In this document: positions 7,486-13,737 of the stretch, one piece after another
How positions within the stretch are numbered: position 1 is the stretch's first letter
Layout: each line of letters starts with the position of its first letter
From: Paenalcaligenes sp021793095
GTDB lineage: Bacteria > Pseudomonadota > Gammaproteobacteria > Burkholderiales > Burkholderiaceae_B
NCBI GenBank assembly: GCA_027317645.1
Contig: DAHVQS010000048.1
Location: forward strand, 1 to 15,108
Reading direction: 5' to 3'
DNA: 15,108 nucleotides
Translations under genes and position numbers: made by a program
The notes under the pieces: model-generated
Told to the model about the DNA's origin: nothing
The model's database searches: none
The model's input: only the letters and a program-made list of their open reading frames with translations

Positions 7486-8913
7486 ATGGCAAAACAATTT
7501 GATGTAGTCGTTATTGGCGCCGGGCCAGGTGGTTATGTGGCCGCCATACGGGCGGCGCAGTTAGGGTTCTCTGTGGCGTGTGTCGATGAGTGGACCAATG
7601 ACAAAGGCAAGCCCGCACCAGGTGGTACATGCACCAATATTGGGTGCATTCCCTCCAAGGCCTTGCTACAGTCCAGCGAGCATTACGAACAGGCCAAAGA
7701 CCAATTCAGTGAGCATGGCATCGAGGTCAAAGGCCTCAAGCTCGACATTGATACTTTCTTGGGGCGCAAGGATACGGTGGTTGATCAAAACAACCAAGGG
7801 ATTCTGTACCTCTTTAGAAAAAATAAGGTCAACTACTTCAATGGCAAGGCTGCTTTTAAATCAAAAGTGGATAACGGTTGGGCCGTGACGGTTTCTGGTA
7901 ATGATAGTGCAGAGCTGATTGCCAAGCACGTCATCATTGCTACCGGCTCAAATCCACGCGCCTTGCCTGGTGTTGAGTTTGATGAGGAAACCATCCTGTC
8001 TAATGACGGTGCGTTGAGCCTGCCCAAGGTACCCAAGAAATTAGGGGTGGTCGGGGCTGGGGTGATTGGTCTCGAACTGGGCAGTGTATGGCGCCGCTTG
8101 GGGGCTGAGGTGAGCATTCTCGAGGGCATGCCCGATTTCTTGGCTGCCGTGGATCGTGACGCTGCCAAAGAGGCGTACAAGCTATTAACCAAGCAGGGCT
8201 TGGATATCACCATGGGCGCCAAGGTGGAGTCTGTTGAAAAGACCAAATCTGGGGTCACCGTAAAATACACCGACGCGGACGACAAAGAGCAAACCCTCGA
8301 GGTTGATAAGCTCATCGTCGCCATTGGTCGCGTGCCTAATACCGAGGGCTTGGGCGCCGACACTGTTGGTTTAAAACTCGACGAGCGAGGCTTTATCGCG
8401 GTGGATGATGACTGCAAGACCAACTTGCCTAATGTTTGGGCCGTGGGTGATGTGGTCCGAGGCCCAATGCTGGCGCATAAGGCCGAGGACGAGGGGATTG
8501 CCGTGGCCGAGCGCATTGCTGGGCAGCAGCCGCATATCAACTTTAATACCATCCCGTGGGTCATCTACACCAACCCAGAGATTGCTTGGGTCGGTCAAAC
8601 CGAAGATGAGCTGAAAAAATCTGGGCGCGAGTATCGTAGCGGTACTTTCCCCTTTATGGCCAACGGTCGTGCACGCTCCCTTGGACAGCTTGATGGTTTT
8701 ATCAAGGTGTTGGCGGATGCCAAAACAGACGAGGTCTTGGGTGTACACATGGTCGGGCCACAGGTTTCCGAGCTCATTGCTGAGGCGGTCGCGATCATGG
8801 AATTCAAGGGTGCAGCAGAGGATATTGCACGTATCTGTCACGCTCACCCCACGCTGTCCGAGTCGTTACGCGAGGCAGCCTTGGCTGTCGATAAGCGAAC
8901 ACTGAACTTCTGA
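7486..8913 (+). CDS. lpdA: Dihydrolipoamide dehydrogenase (E3 of 2-oxoglutarate dehydrogenase)
   Basis: FAD flavoprotein that reoxidises the dihydrolipoyl group of SucB and reduces NAD+. Key parts are the FAD-binding GAGPGG (11-16), the redox disulfide in GGTCTNIGC (Cys49, Cys54), the NAD-binding GAGVIG (190-195), the second FAD motif AVGD (319-322), and the C-terminal HAHPTLSE with His454 and Glu459 that completes the active site of the partner subunit. The 475 residues are normal. There is no N-terminal lipoyl domain, unlike some E3 proteins of pyruvate dehydrogenase operons, which fits assignment to the sucAB complex. AGGGA lies six bases before the ATG. The 109-base gap after sucB holds a hairpin but no evident terminator, so it is probably co-transcribed with sucAB. 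Confidence 0.98.
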   Translation: MAKQFDVVVIGAGPGGYVAAIRAAQLGFSVACVDEWTNDKGKPAPGGTCTNIGCIPSKALLQSSEHYEQAKDQFSEHGIEVKGLKLDIDTFLGRKDTVVDQNNQGILYLFRKNKVNYFNGKAAFKSKVDNGWAVTVSGNDSAELIAKHVIIATGSNPRALPGVEFDEETILSNDGALSLPKVPKKLGVVGAGVIGLELGSVWRRLGAEVSILEGMPDFLAAVDRDAAKEAYKLLTKQGLDITMGAKVESVEKTKSGVTVKYTDADDKEQTLEVDKLIVAIGRVPNTEGLGADTVGLKLDERGFIAVDDDCKTNLPNVWAVGDVVRGPMLAHKAEDEGIAVAERIAGQQPHINFNTIPWVIYTNPEIAWVGQTEDELKKSGREYRSGTFPFMANGRARSLGQLDGFIKVLADAKTDEVLGVHMVGPQVSELIAEAVAIMEFKGAAEDIARICHAHPTLSESLREAALAVDKRTLNF

Positions 8914-8924
8914 GTTCTTACCTT

Positions 8925-8948
8925 TTGTGGCCCATGATAGGGCCACAA
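8925..8948 (+). other. Perfect 9-bp hairpin just after lpdA
   Basis: TTGTGGCCC (8925-8933) and GGGCCACAA (8940-8948) are exact complements around an ATGATA loop, twelve bases past the lpdA stop. No T-run follows. It is most likely a 3'-end stabilising structure or half of a two-hairpin termination region. Confidence 0.6.
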
Positions 8949-8972
8949 CTGGGCAGCTTTGATATTTTCGCA

Positions 8973-9005
8973 ATCGCAGCGTCCATCGCTGCGATTTGCG
9001 TTTGT
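8973..9005 (+). terminator. Second hairpin after lpdA, possible weak terminator
   Basis: ATCGCAGCG (8973-8981) and CGCTGCGAT (8987-8995) are exact complements around TCCAT, followed by an imperfect T-rich tail (TTGCGTTTGTT). It is a candidate, possibly leaky, terminator that would separate the 2-oxoglutarate dehydrogenase operon from zapE. Confidence 0.45.
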
Positions 9006-9032
9006 TAGGCCCATTATTGTTAGCGTAATTCC

Positions 9033-10124
9033 ATGACCATCATTGAAAGTTATCACCAGGCGCTTCAAGCCAAGGGGTACCAAGCCGATTCTGCACAGGA
9101 AAATGCGGTGACGTCTTTGCAGCGTTTGGCTGATGAGCTTCAACATTACGAAGCCGCCAGACAGTCTTTAGTTAAACGCTGGTTTTCTAAACCCGAGCCT
9201 CCACGGGGCATCTATTTATGGGGCGGGGTTGGACGCGGAAAAAGCTTTTTGATGGATCTGTTTTATCAAAATATCGCCATCGAAAAAAAGACACGCCTGC
9301 ATTTCCACGAATTTATGCGCGGGGTTCATCAGGCGCTCAAAGAGCTTAAAAGCCAATCCGATCCACTGGATGCGGTGGCCAAAGATCTGGCCGATCGCTA
9401 TCATCTCATTTGTTTTGATGAGTTTCATGTCTCGGATATCGCGGATGCCATGATTTTATACACTCTCTTGCAGGCGTTATTTCGCCACGAGGTGTGTTTC
9501 ATCATGACTTCTAACTATGCGCCGGATGCGCTCTATCCAGATGGTTTACATCGAGAGCGGTTACTACCTGCCATTGATTTGATTAAAGAGCGCATGGAGG
9601 TGATTAACGTAGACGCGGGGGTAGATTATAGGGTTAAAACCCAAGCCCTTGAGCAGGTGTACTATCACCCTCATGATGATCAAACAGAAGCTCGCCTCGA
9701 GCGTTTATTTAACCACCTCTGCGGGGGGCGCACACTGAGTAGCCAGATCGAGATAGAAAATCGGATGCTACAAAGCAAAGGCCGGGGTCATGAGGTGGTT
9801 TGGTTTGATTTTGCGACATTATGCGAAACAGCGCGTTCGCAGAATGATTACCTGGATTTGGCACAACGCTTTAAATATGTGATTTTGAGTGAGGTGCCGC
9901 AGATGGAGGCGCGTAATGCCTCAGCTGCCCGTCGTTTTACCTGGCTCGTAGATGTCTTTTATGACCATAATGTACGCCTCATTATATCGGCAGAGGCAGG
10001 GCCAGATGAGTTGTATACTAAAGGGCCTTTTGCCAATGAATTTAGCCGCACAGCATCACGATTGCATGAGATGCAAACGCGCGCTTATTTACATGCCCAA
10101 CCACGGGCAGCTGCTACCTTTTAA
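9033..10124 (+). CDS. zapE: AFG1/ZapE-family cell division ATPase
   Basis: AAA+-type P-loop ATPase of the AFG1/ZapE family (older name YhcM). In E. coli ZapE associates with the Z-ring and affects division under stress or low oxygen; mitochondrial AFG1 relatives act in protein quality control. Visible motifs are the Walker A GGVGRGKS (64-71) preceded by the family's PRGIYLW, and the Walker B LICFDEF (125-131). MTSNYAPDALYPDGL (158-172) is the conserved sensor region. The 363 residues match the family. The Shine-Dalgarno before the ATG is poor. The gene follows lpdA after two hairpins and ends only five bases before a possible TTG codon of trpS (45 before the trpS ATG), so zapE and trpS may be co-transcribed. 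Confidence 0.94.
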   Translation: MTIIESYHQALQAKGYQADSAQENAVTSLQRLADELQHYEAARQSLVKRWFSKPEPPRGIYLWGGVGRGKSFLMDLFYQNIAIEKKTRLHFHEFMRGVHQALKELKSQSDPLDAVAKDLADRYHLICFDEFHVSDIADAMILYTLLQALFRHEVCFIMTSNYAPDALYPDGLHRERLLPAIDLIKERMEVINVDAGVDYRVKTQALEQVYYHPHDDQTEARLERLFNHLCGGRTLSSQIEIENRMLQSKGRGHEVVWFDFATLCETARSQNDYLDLAQRFKYVILSEVPQMEARNASAARRFTWLVDVFYDHNVRLIISAEAGPDELYTKGPFANEFSRTASRLHEMQTRAYLHAQPRAAATF

Positions 10125-10169
10125 TCATTGATATCTATACTACACCCAGTCACAGAGCATAAGCAGATT

Positions 10170-11480
10170 ATGAAAAGAGTTTTAACTGGCATCACCACAT
10201 CGGGGATCCCCCATCTAGGTAACTATGCGGGCGCGATTCGACCCGCCATCCAAGCGAGCCAAGAGCCTGGGGTGGATGCATTTTATTTCTTGGCCGACTT
10301 TCATTCTTTGGTCAAATGCGAAGATGCGAGCCGCGTCGCGCGCTCGCGCCTGCAAGTCGCTGCAACCTGGCTGGCAGCAGGCCTAGATGTAGAACAGGTC
10401 ACCTTTTATCGACAGTCTGACATTGTCGAGATTCCCGAGCTCTGCTGGTTGCTGACGTGCCTGACCCCCAAGGGGTTGATGAATCGTGCCCATGCTTATA
10501 AAGCCTCTGTGGATGAAAACTTGGCCAAAAACAATGAGCCAGATGACGGTGTCAATATGGGATTATTTTCCTATCCCATATTAATGGCTGCAGATATACT
10601 TATTTTCAAGGCCAATACTGTTCCGGTTGGGCGCGATCAAATCCAGCATCTAGAGATGGCACGTGATATTGCTCAACGATTTAATCATATGTATGGGCAG
10701 GGCAAAGAGCTCTTTGTCATGCCTTATGAGTATATTGCCGAGCATGTTGCTACCTTGCCCGGGCTTGATGGCCGTAAGATGTCCAAGAGCTACGACAACA
10801 CCATCCCTCTTTTTGAGGGCACTGAGCGTGATCTTAAAAATGCGATCCAACGCATCGTGACGGATTCGCGTGGACCAGGTGAGCCCAAAGACCCTGAAAA
10901 TGCCCATCTCTACGCCATTTTTAAGGCCTTTGCTACCCCTGAGCAAAGCCAAGAGTTTGCTCAAGAGCTGCGTGATGGGCTGAGCTGGGGGGCCGCCAAA
11001 GATCGACTTTTTGAGTTGGTTAATGGTGAAATAGCACCGATGCGCGAGCGCTATCATGAGCTGATCGCGCGCCCGCAGATTATTGAGGATATCTTGCAAG
11101 CCGGGGCTGCCAAGGCACGCAAGATTACCCAGCCATTTTTGGAAGAGCTCCGCCAGGCGGTAGGGTTGCGTCCCGCGACATTGAGTCAAGCCGTCACCAC
11201 AGAGAAACAACAAAATACTGCAAAAGAACCGCGTTGGATTAGTTTTAAAGAAGCAGACGAATTCTTTATACGCCTATTGGATCCCAGCGGAGAAACTGTA
11301 TTTTTATCGCAAGCCTTTTCGGCACCTAAAGAAATGGGCCAGGCGATGCGTGCTTTGCAAAATGGTCAATTTAAACTAGAGGAAACAGAGGATCGTATTA
11401 TTCTTTATGTAGATGAAAAAGAAATAGCGTCATTAAGTCCCGAGCAAGGGGAATTAGTTCGTCGCTATTGTCTTAATTAA
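10170..11480 (+). CDS. trpS: Tryptophanyl-tRNA synthetase with C-terminal extension
   Basis: Class I aminoacyl-tRNA synthetase that charges tRNA-Trp. The HIGH-type motif is PHLGNY (14-19) and the KMSKS loop is intact (203-207). I chose the ATG at 10170 because TrpS proteins begin a few residues before the TGITTSGIPHLGN block. An upstream in-frame TTG at 10128 would add 14 unlike residues. The product is 436 residues, about 100 more than E. coli TrpS. The extra part begins with a polar linker (about 340-352), followed by a small domain (about 354-425) with the pattern FIRLLD-SGE-FLSQAFSAPKEMG. It recalls DUF1508/YegP-type repeats, and I recall similar tails in betaproteobacterial TrpS. The function of the tail is unknown. 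Its codons look more AT-rich than those of the core. Confidence 0.95.
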   Translation: MKRVLTGITTSGIPHLGNYAGAIRPAIQASQEPGVDAFYFLADFHSLVKCEDASRVARSRLQVAATWLAAGLDVEQVTFYRQSDIVEIPELCWLLTCLTPKGLMNRAHAYKASVDENLAKNNEPDDGVNMGLFSYPILMAADILIFKANTVPVGRDQIQHLEMARDIAQRFNHMYGQGKELFVMPYEYIAEHVATLPGLDGRKMSKSYDNTIPLFEGTERDLKNAIQRIVTDSRGPGEPKDPENAHLYAIFKAFATPEQSQEFAQELRDGLSWGAAKDRLFELVNGEIAPMRERYHELIARPQIIEDILQAGAAKARKITQPFLEELRQAVGLRPATLSQAVTTEKQQNTAKEPRWISFKEADEFFIRLLDPSGETVFLSQAFSAPKEMGQAMRALQNGQFKLEETEDRIILYVDEKEIASLSPEQGELVRRYCLN

Positions 11481-11520
11481 ATCTACTCGATCCCAGAGAA
11501 TTTAATTAAAAGGAAATGCC

Positions 11521-12306
11521 ATGGCTCGATTTGATCAACAAGTAGCAATTGTCACTGGTTCAGCCAGTGGCATTGGCAAAGAAATTGCCATTCGTTTTGC
11601 CCGCGAAGGTGGAATTCCTGTGATTGCCGACCTTAATCTAGACGCCGCCCAAGTCACAGCGGATGAAATCAAATCTGAGCTGGGCATTGATGCGGTGGCC
11701 ATAGAAATGGACGTCACCAACGAAGAGCAGGTCAATGCTGGGGTGGATGCCGTGGTAGAAAAATACGGCAAGGTCGACATTCTCGTGTGCAATGCCGGGA
11801 TTCAAATAGTCAAGCCGCTGGTGGATTTTCCTTATGATGAGTGGAAACGATTGCTCGCTATTCATTTAGATGGTGCATTTCTGACCACGCGTGCTTGCCT
11901 CAAGCACATGTATCAGGCGAATTATGGGCGCGTCATCTTCATGGGCTCAGTGCACTCCAAAGAAGCATCGGTGCTCAAAGCACCCTATGTCACGGCAAAG
12001 CACGGCCTATTGGGTTTGGCCCGTGTGTTGGCCAAAGAGGGGGCCGCCCATAATGTAACGGCTAATGTCGTCTGCCCAGGCTTTGTGCGGACGCCACTGG
12101 TGGACAATCAAATTCCGGAACAGGCCCAAGAGTTAGGGATTTCCGAGGAGGAGGTCATCAAAGACATCATGCTCAAAGACACCATTGATGGTGAGTTTAC
12201 GACCACCGATGATGTGGCGGATGCGGTGTTGTTTTTTGCGGCCGCCCAGAGTAATGTCTTGTCGGGTCAGTCGCTGGTGGTCAGTCATGGCTGGTTTATG
12301 GAATAA
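11521..12306 (+). CDS. bdhA: 3-hydroxybutyrate dehydrogenase (short-chain dehydrogenase)
   Basis: Soluble NAD-dependent SDR enzyme that interconverts (R)-3-hydroxybutyrate and acetoacetate, the usual step after PHB depolymerisation. It has the cofactor loop TGSASGIG (12-19), NAG (91-93), and the catalytic Ser143, Tyr156 and Lys160 in SVHSKEAS and PYVTAKHG. VCPGFVRTPLVDNQIPEQA is the typical substrate-loop signature of this family. At 261 residues it is full length. The fourth SDR tetrad position, usually Asn, appears to be His115 in AIHLDGAF; I recall this in related betaproteobacterial enzymes, so it may be a subfamily trait. AAAAGGA sits about five bases before the ATG. It follows trpS by 40 bases and ends at a strong bidirectional terminator. 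No PHB synthase or depolymerase is in the window. Confidence 0.9.
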   Translation: MARFDQQVAIVTGSASGIGKEIAIRFAREGGIPVIADLNLDAAQVTADEIKSELGIDAVAIEMDVTNEEQVNAGVDAVVEKYGKVDILVCNAGIQIVKPLVDFPYDEWKRLLAIHLDGAFLTTRACLKHMYQANYGRVIFMGSVHSKEASVLKAPYVTAKHGLLGLARVLAKEGAAHNVTANVVCPGFVRTPLVDNQIPEQAQELGISEEEVIKDIMLKDTIDGEFTTTDDVADAVLFFAAAQSNVLSGQSLVVSHGWFME

Positions 12307-12334
12307 CATAGCCCCAAGCACAGACGTGCACATT

Positions 12335-12369
12335 AAAAAGCCAGGCATCTTTCAGTGCCTGGCTTTTTT
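12335..12369. terminator. Bidirectional terminator between bdhA and the Bug-family gene
   Basis: AAAAAGCCAGGCA (12335-12347) and TGCCTGGCTTTTT (12356-12368) are exact 13-base complements around an 8-base loop, with a T-run on each strand. It lies 28 bases after the bdhA stop and is well placed to stop the convergent gene on the minus strand too. Confidence 0.92.
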
Positions 12370-12416
12370 ATTGGCGCATTATTTAAGGTATTAAAGCCTA
12401 ATGGTGCGTGCGGGCA

Positions 12417-12433
12417 CTGCTAGCAAATAGCAG
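12417..12433 (-). other. Small hairpin after the Bug-family gene
   Basis: CTGCTA (12417-12422) and TAGCAG (12428-12433) pair around a 5-base loop, 20 bases past the stop of the minus-strand gene, possibly enclosed by a second GGCAC/GTGCC stem. No T-run follows; it may protect the 3' end. Confidence 0.4.
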
Positions 12434-12452
12434 TAACCGCGCAGGGTGCCGT

Positions 12453-13427
12453 TTAATCAACCTTGGCGCCTGCCATTTCAACAATGGCCTCATAGCGGTT
12501 GCGCTCATCACTCATGAGTTCGTCAAACTCTTGGGCTGTGGTGGGCATCGGCGTGACCAATAGGTTGCCAAAGCGCTCTTGAACCTCTTTGGTTTGCATG
12601 CCATTGGTAAAGGCCGCATTTAGCTTTTCTATGGTCTCGGCAGGGGTGCCTGCAGGAGCCACTAACCCCCACCAGGTGGAGATAGAAAACTCTTCTAAGC
12701 CACTTTCCTTCATGGTGGGTAGTTCGGGCAAGATTTCGGAACGCTCATCGGTGGTGACTGCAAGGGCCTTGAGTGTGCCATTTTGAATATTAGGGGCGGC
12801 AGTTGCAAGATTATCAAAAGTGAAATCGACCTCGGCGCCCAGTAGGGCCTTTTGTGCTGGGGCACCGCCGTTATAGGGGATATGCACCACATCGACCTCG
12901 GCTTGGTTTTTAAATAGCTCACCGGCTAAGTGGCCACCACTGCCATTGCCTCCAGAGCCATAATCCAATTTGCCGGGGTTTTCCTTGGCATAGGCGATTA
13001 AATCCTCGAGGGTGTCGATGCCCAGCTTATCAGCATGCTCTTTGTTCATCACCAAAACGTTGGGGACTAACACCATCAAACTGACCGCCTCAAAATCATT
13101 TTCGGCATCAAAGGGCATATCACTAAAGAGCCACGGATTAACCGCATGAGATGCCAGTGTGGCGATGCCTATGGTTTTGCCATCAGGGTCTGATTTGGCG
13201 ACGTAGTCGACGCCGATATTGCCCCCTGCTCCAGGCTTGTTTTCAACAATAACTGTGCCGAGATCCTCCTTGACTGCCTCGGCCAAAACACGTGCACTGA
13301 CATCGATAGGACCACCAGCGGCAAAGGGAACAATGATACGAGTGGTATCTTGTTGGGCTAGGGCGACTGTGCTGACGCACATCGCGGCGAGCACGCCTGC
13401 GGTGGATTTTAAAACTGGTTTAAACAT
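12453..13427 (-). CDS. Bug/TctC-family periplasmic substrate-binding protein
   Basis: Extracytoplasmic solute receptor of the tripartite tricarboxylate transporter (Bug) family, hugely expanded in Bordetella and relatives. It presumably binds a small carboxylate or related anion in the periplasm. A Sec signal peptide is visible: a Lys-containing start, a hydrophobic core and a likely cut after ALA at residue 24. The mature part opens with the family pattern TRIIVPFAAGGPIDVSAR, followed by VIVENKPGAGGNIG and, later, DYGSGGNGSGGHLAGELF and VHIPYNGGAPA. The 324 residues are standard. An AAAGGA lies upstream of the ATG. No TctA or TctB membrane genes are present, so this is one of the many orphan receptors. 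The ligand cannot be told from sequence. It converges on bdhA and diverges from the SQR gene. Confidence 0.93.
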   Translation of the reverse strand: MFKPVLKSTAGVLAAMCVSTVALAQQDTTRIIVPFAAGGPIDVSARVLAEAVKEDLGTVIVENKPGAGGNIGVDYVAKSDPDGKTIGIATLASHAVNPWLFSDMPFDAENDFEAVSLMVLVPNVLVMNKEHADKLGIDTLEDLIAYAKENPGKLDYGSGGNGSGGHLAGELFKNQAEVDVVHIPYNGGAPAQKALLGAEVDFTFDNLATAAPNIQNGTLKALAVTTDERSEILPELPTMKESGLEEFSISTWWGLVAPAGTPAETIEKLNAAFTNGMQTKEVQERFGNLLVTPMPTTAQEFDELMSDERNRYEAIVEMAGAKVD

Positions 13428-13498
13428 TTGTGGGTATCCTTTTTTATCTACTTTATCAACTCAAGCACCATTAAGCGTCGACCTTAGCTATTGTGCCA

Positions 13499-13579
13499 AA
13501 TTTTCCAGCAGGTTGCATGCCCAGGTTTCCGTTAGAAAGATTCATATATCAGGTTAAAGCCTTAAAAAGCTGGAAAATT
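13499..13579. repeat. 11-bp inverted repeat with 59-base spacer
   Basis: AATTTTCCAGC (13499-13509) is exactly matched by GCTGGAAAATT (13569-13579). The distance suits two operator half-sites bridged by looping, or a long hairpin in RNA. Confidence 0.7.
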
Positions 13580-13593
13580 AAAAAGCTCGAAAT
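13562..13593. repeat. Two tandem 16-bp units
   Basis: TTAAAAAGCTGGAAAA (13562-13577) is followed at once by TTAAAAAGCTCGAAAT (13578-13593), 14 of 16 positions identical. The first copy contains the right half of the inverted repeat above. Confidence 0.7.
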
Positions 13594-13696
13594 TTTAATG
13601 GAAACTAAAGCTTTAAATTTTGATAAAGCGCAACACAATTGTTTTATTTATATATTAATTATTTCTTAATTGATGTAGCATTAAGTAAATGCCTCT

Positions 13697-13728
13697 ATCA
13701 ATGAAGGTTGAGGCGGCATCAATGAAGG
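13697..13728 (+). repeat. 11-bp direct repeats 21 bp apart before the SQR gene
   Basis: ATCAATGAAGG occurs at 13697-13707 and again at 13718-13728. The spacing is about two helical turns. The second copy supplies the Shine-Dalgarno (GAAGGA) of the SQR gene nine bases before its ATG; the first is a spare copy of it. Confidence 0.7.
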
Positions 13729-13737
13729 AATTGGTCC

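Larger units (their letters stand above)
13428..13737. other. Divergent regulatory region rich in short repeats
   Basis: This 310-bp gap separates the divergent Bug-family and SQR genes. I see no coding region. It holds an 11-base inverted repeat with a 59-base spacer, two tandem 16-base units, a 10-base palindrome TAAAGCTTTA (13606-13615), an AT-rich block (about 13635-13670) suited to a promoter, and two 11-base direct repeats just before the SQR start. I could not fix either promoter with confidence. Confidence 0.6.

Noticed and set aside
7833..8564. 243-codon open frame antisense to lpdA
   Set aside because: Ser/Thr/Pro-rich shadow of a conserved gene with no motif or start signals of its own.
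10128..10169. Fourteen-residue extension of trpS from a TTG codon
   Set aside because: The extra residues resemble nothing in TrpS proteins, and the ATG gives the normal short lead into the nucleotide-binding motif.
11473..11510. Two TTAATTAA palindromes flanking the trpS-bdhA gap
   Set aside because: Short AT palindromes in an AT-rich gap, without a larger structure or T-tract; one is simply the trpS stop region.
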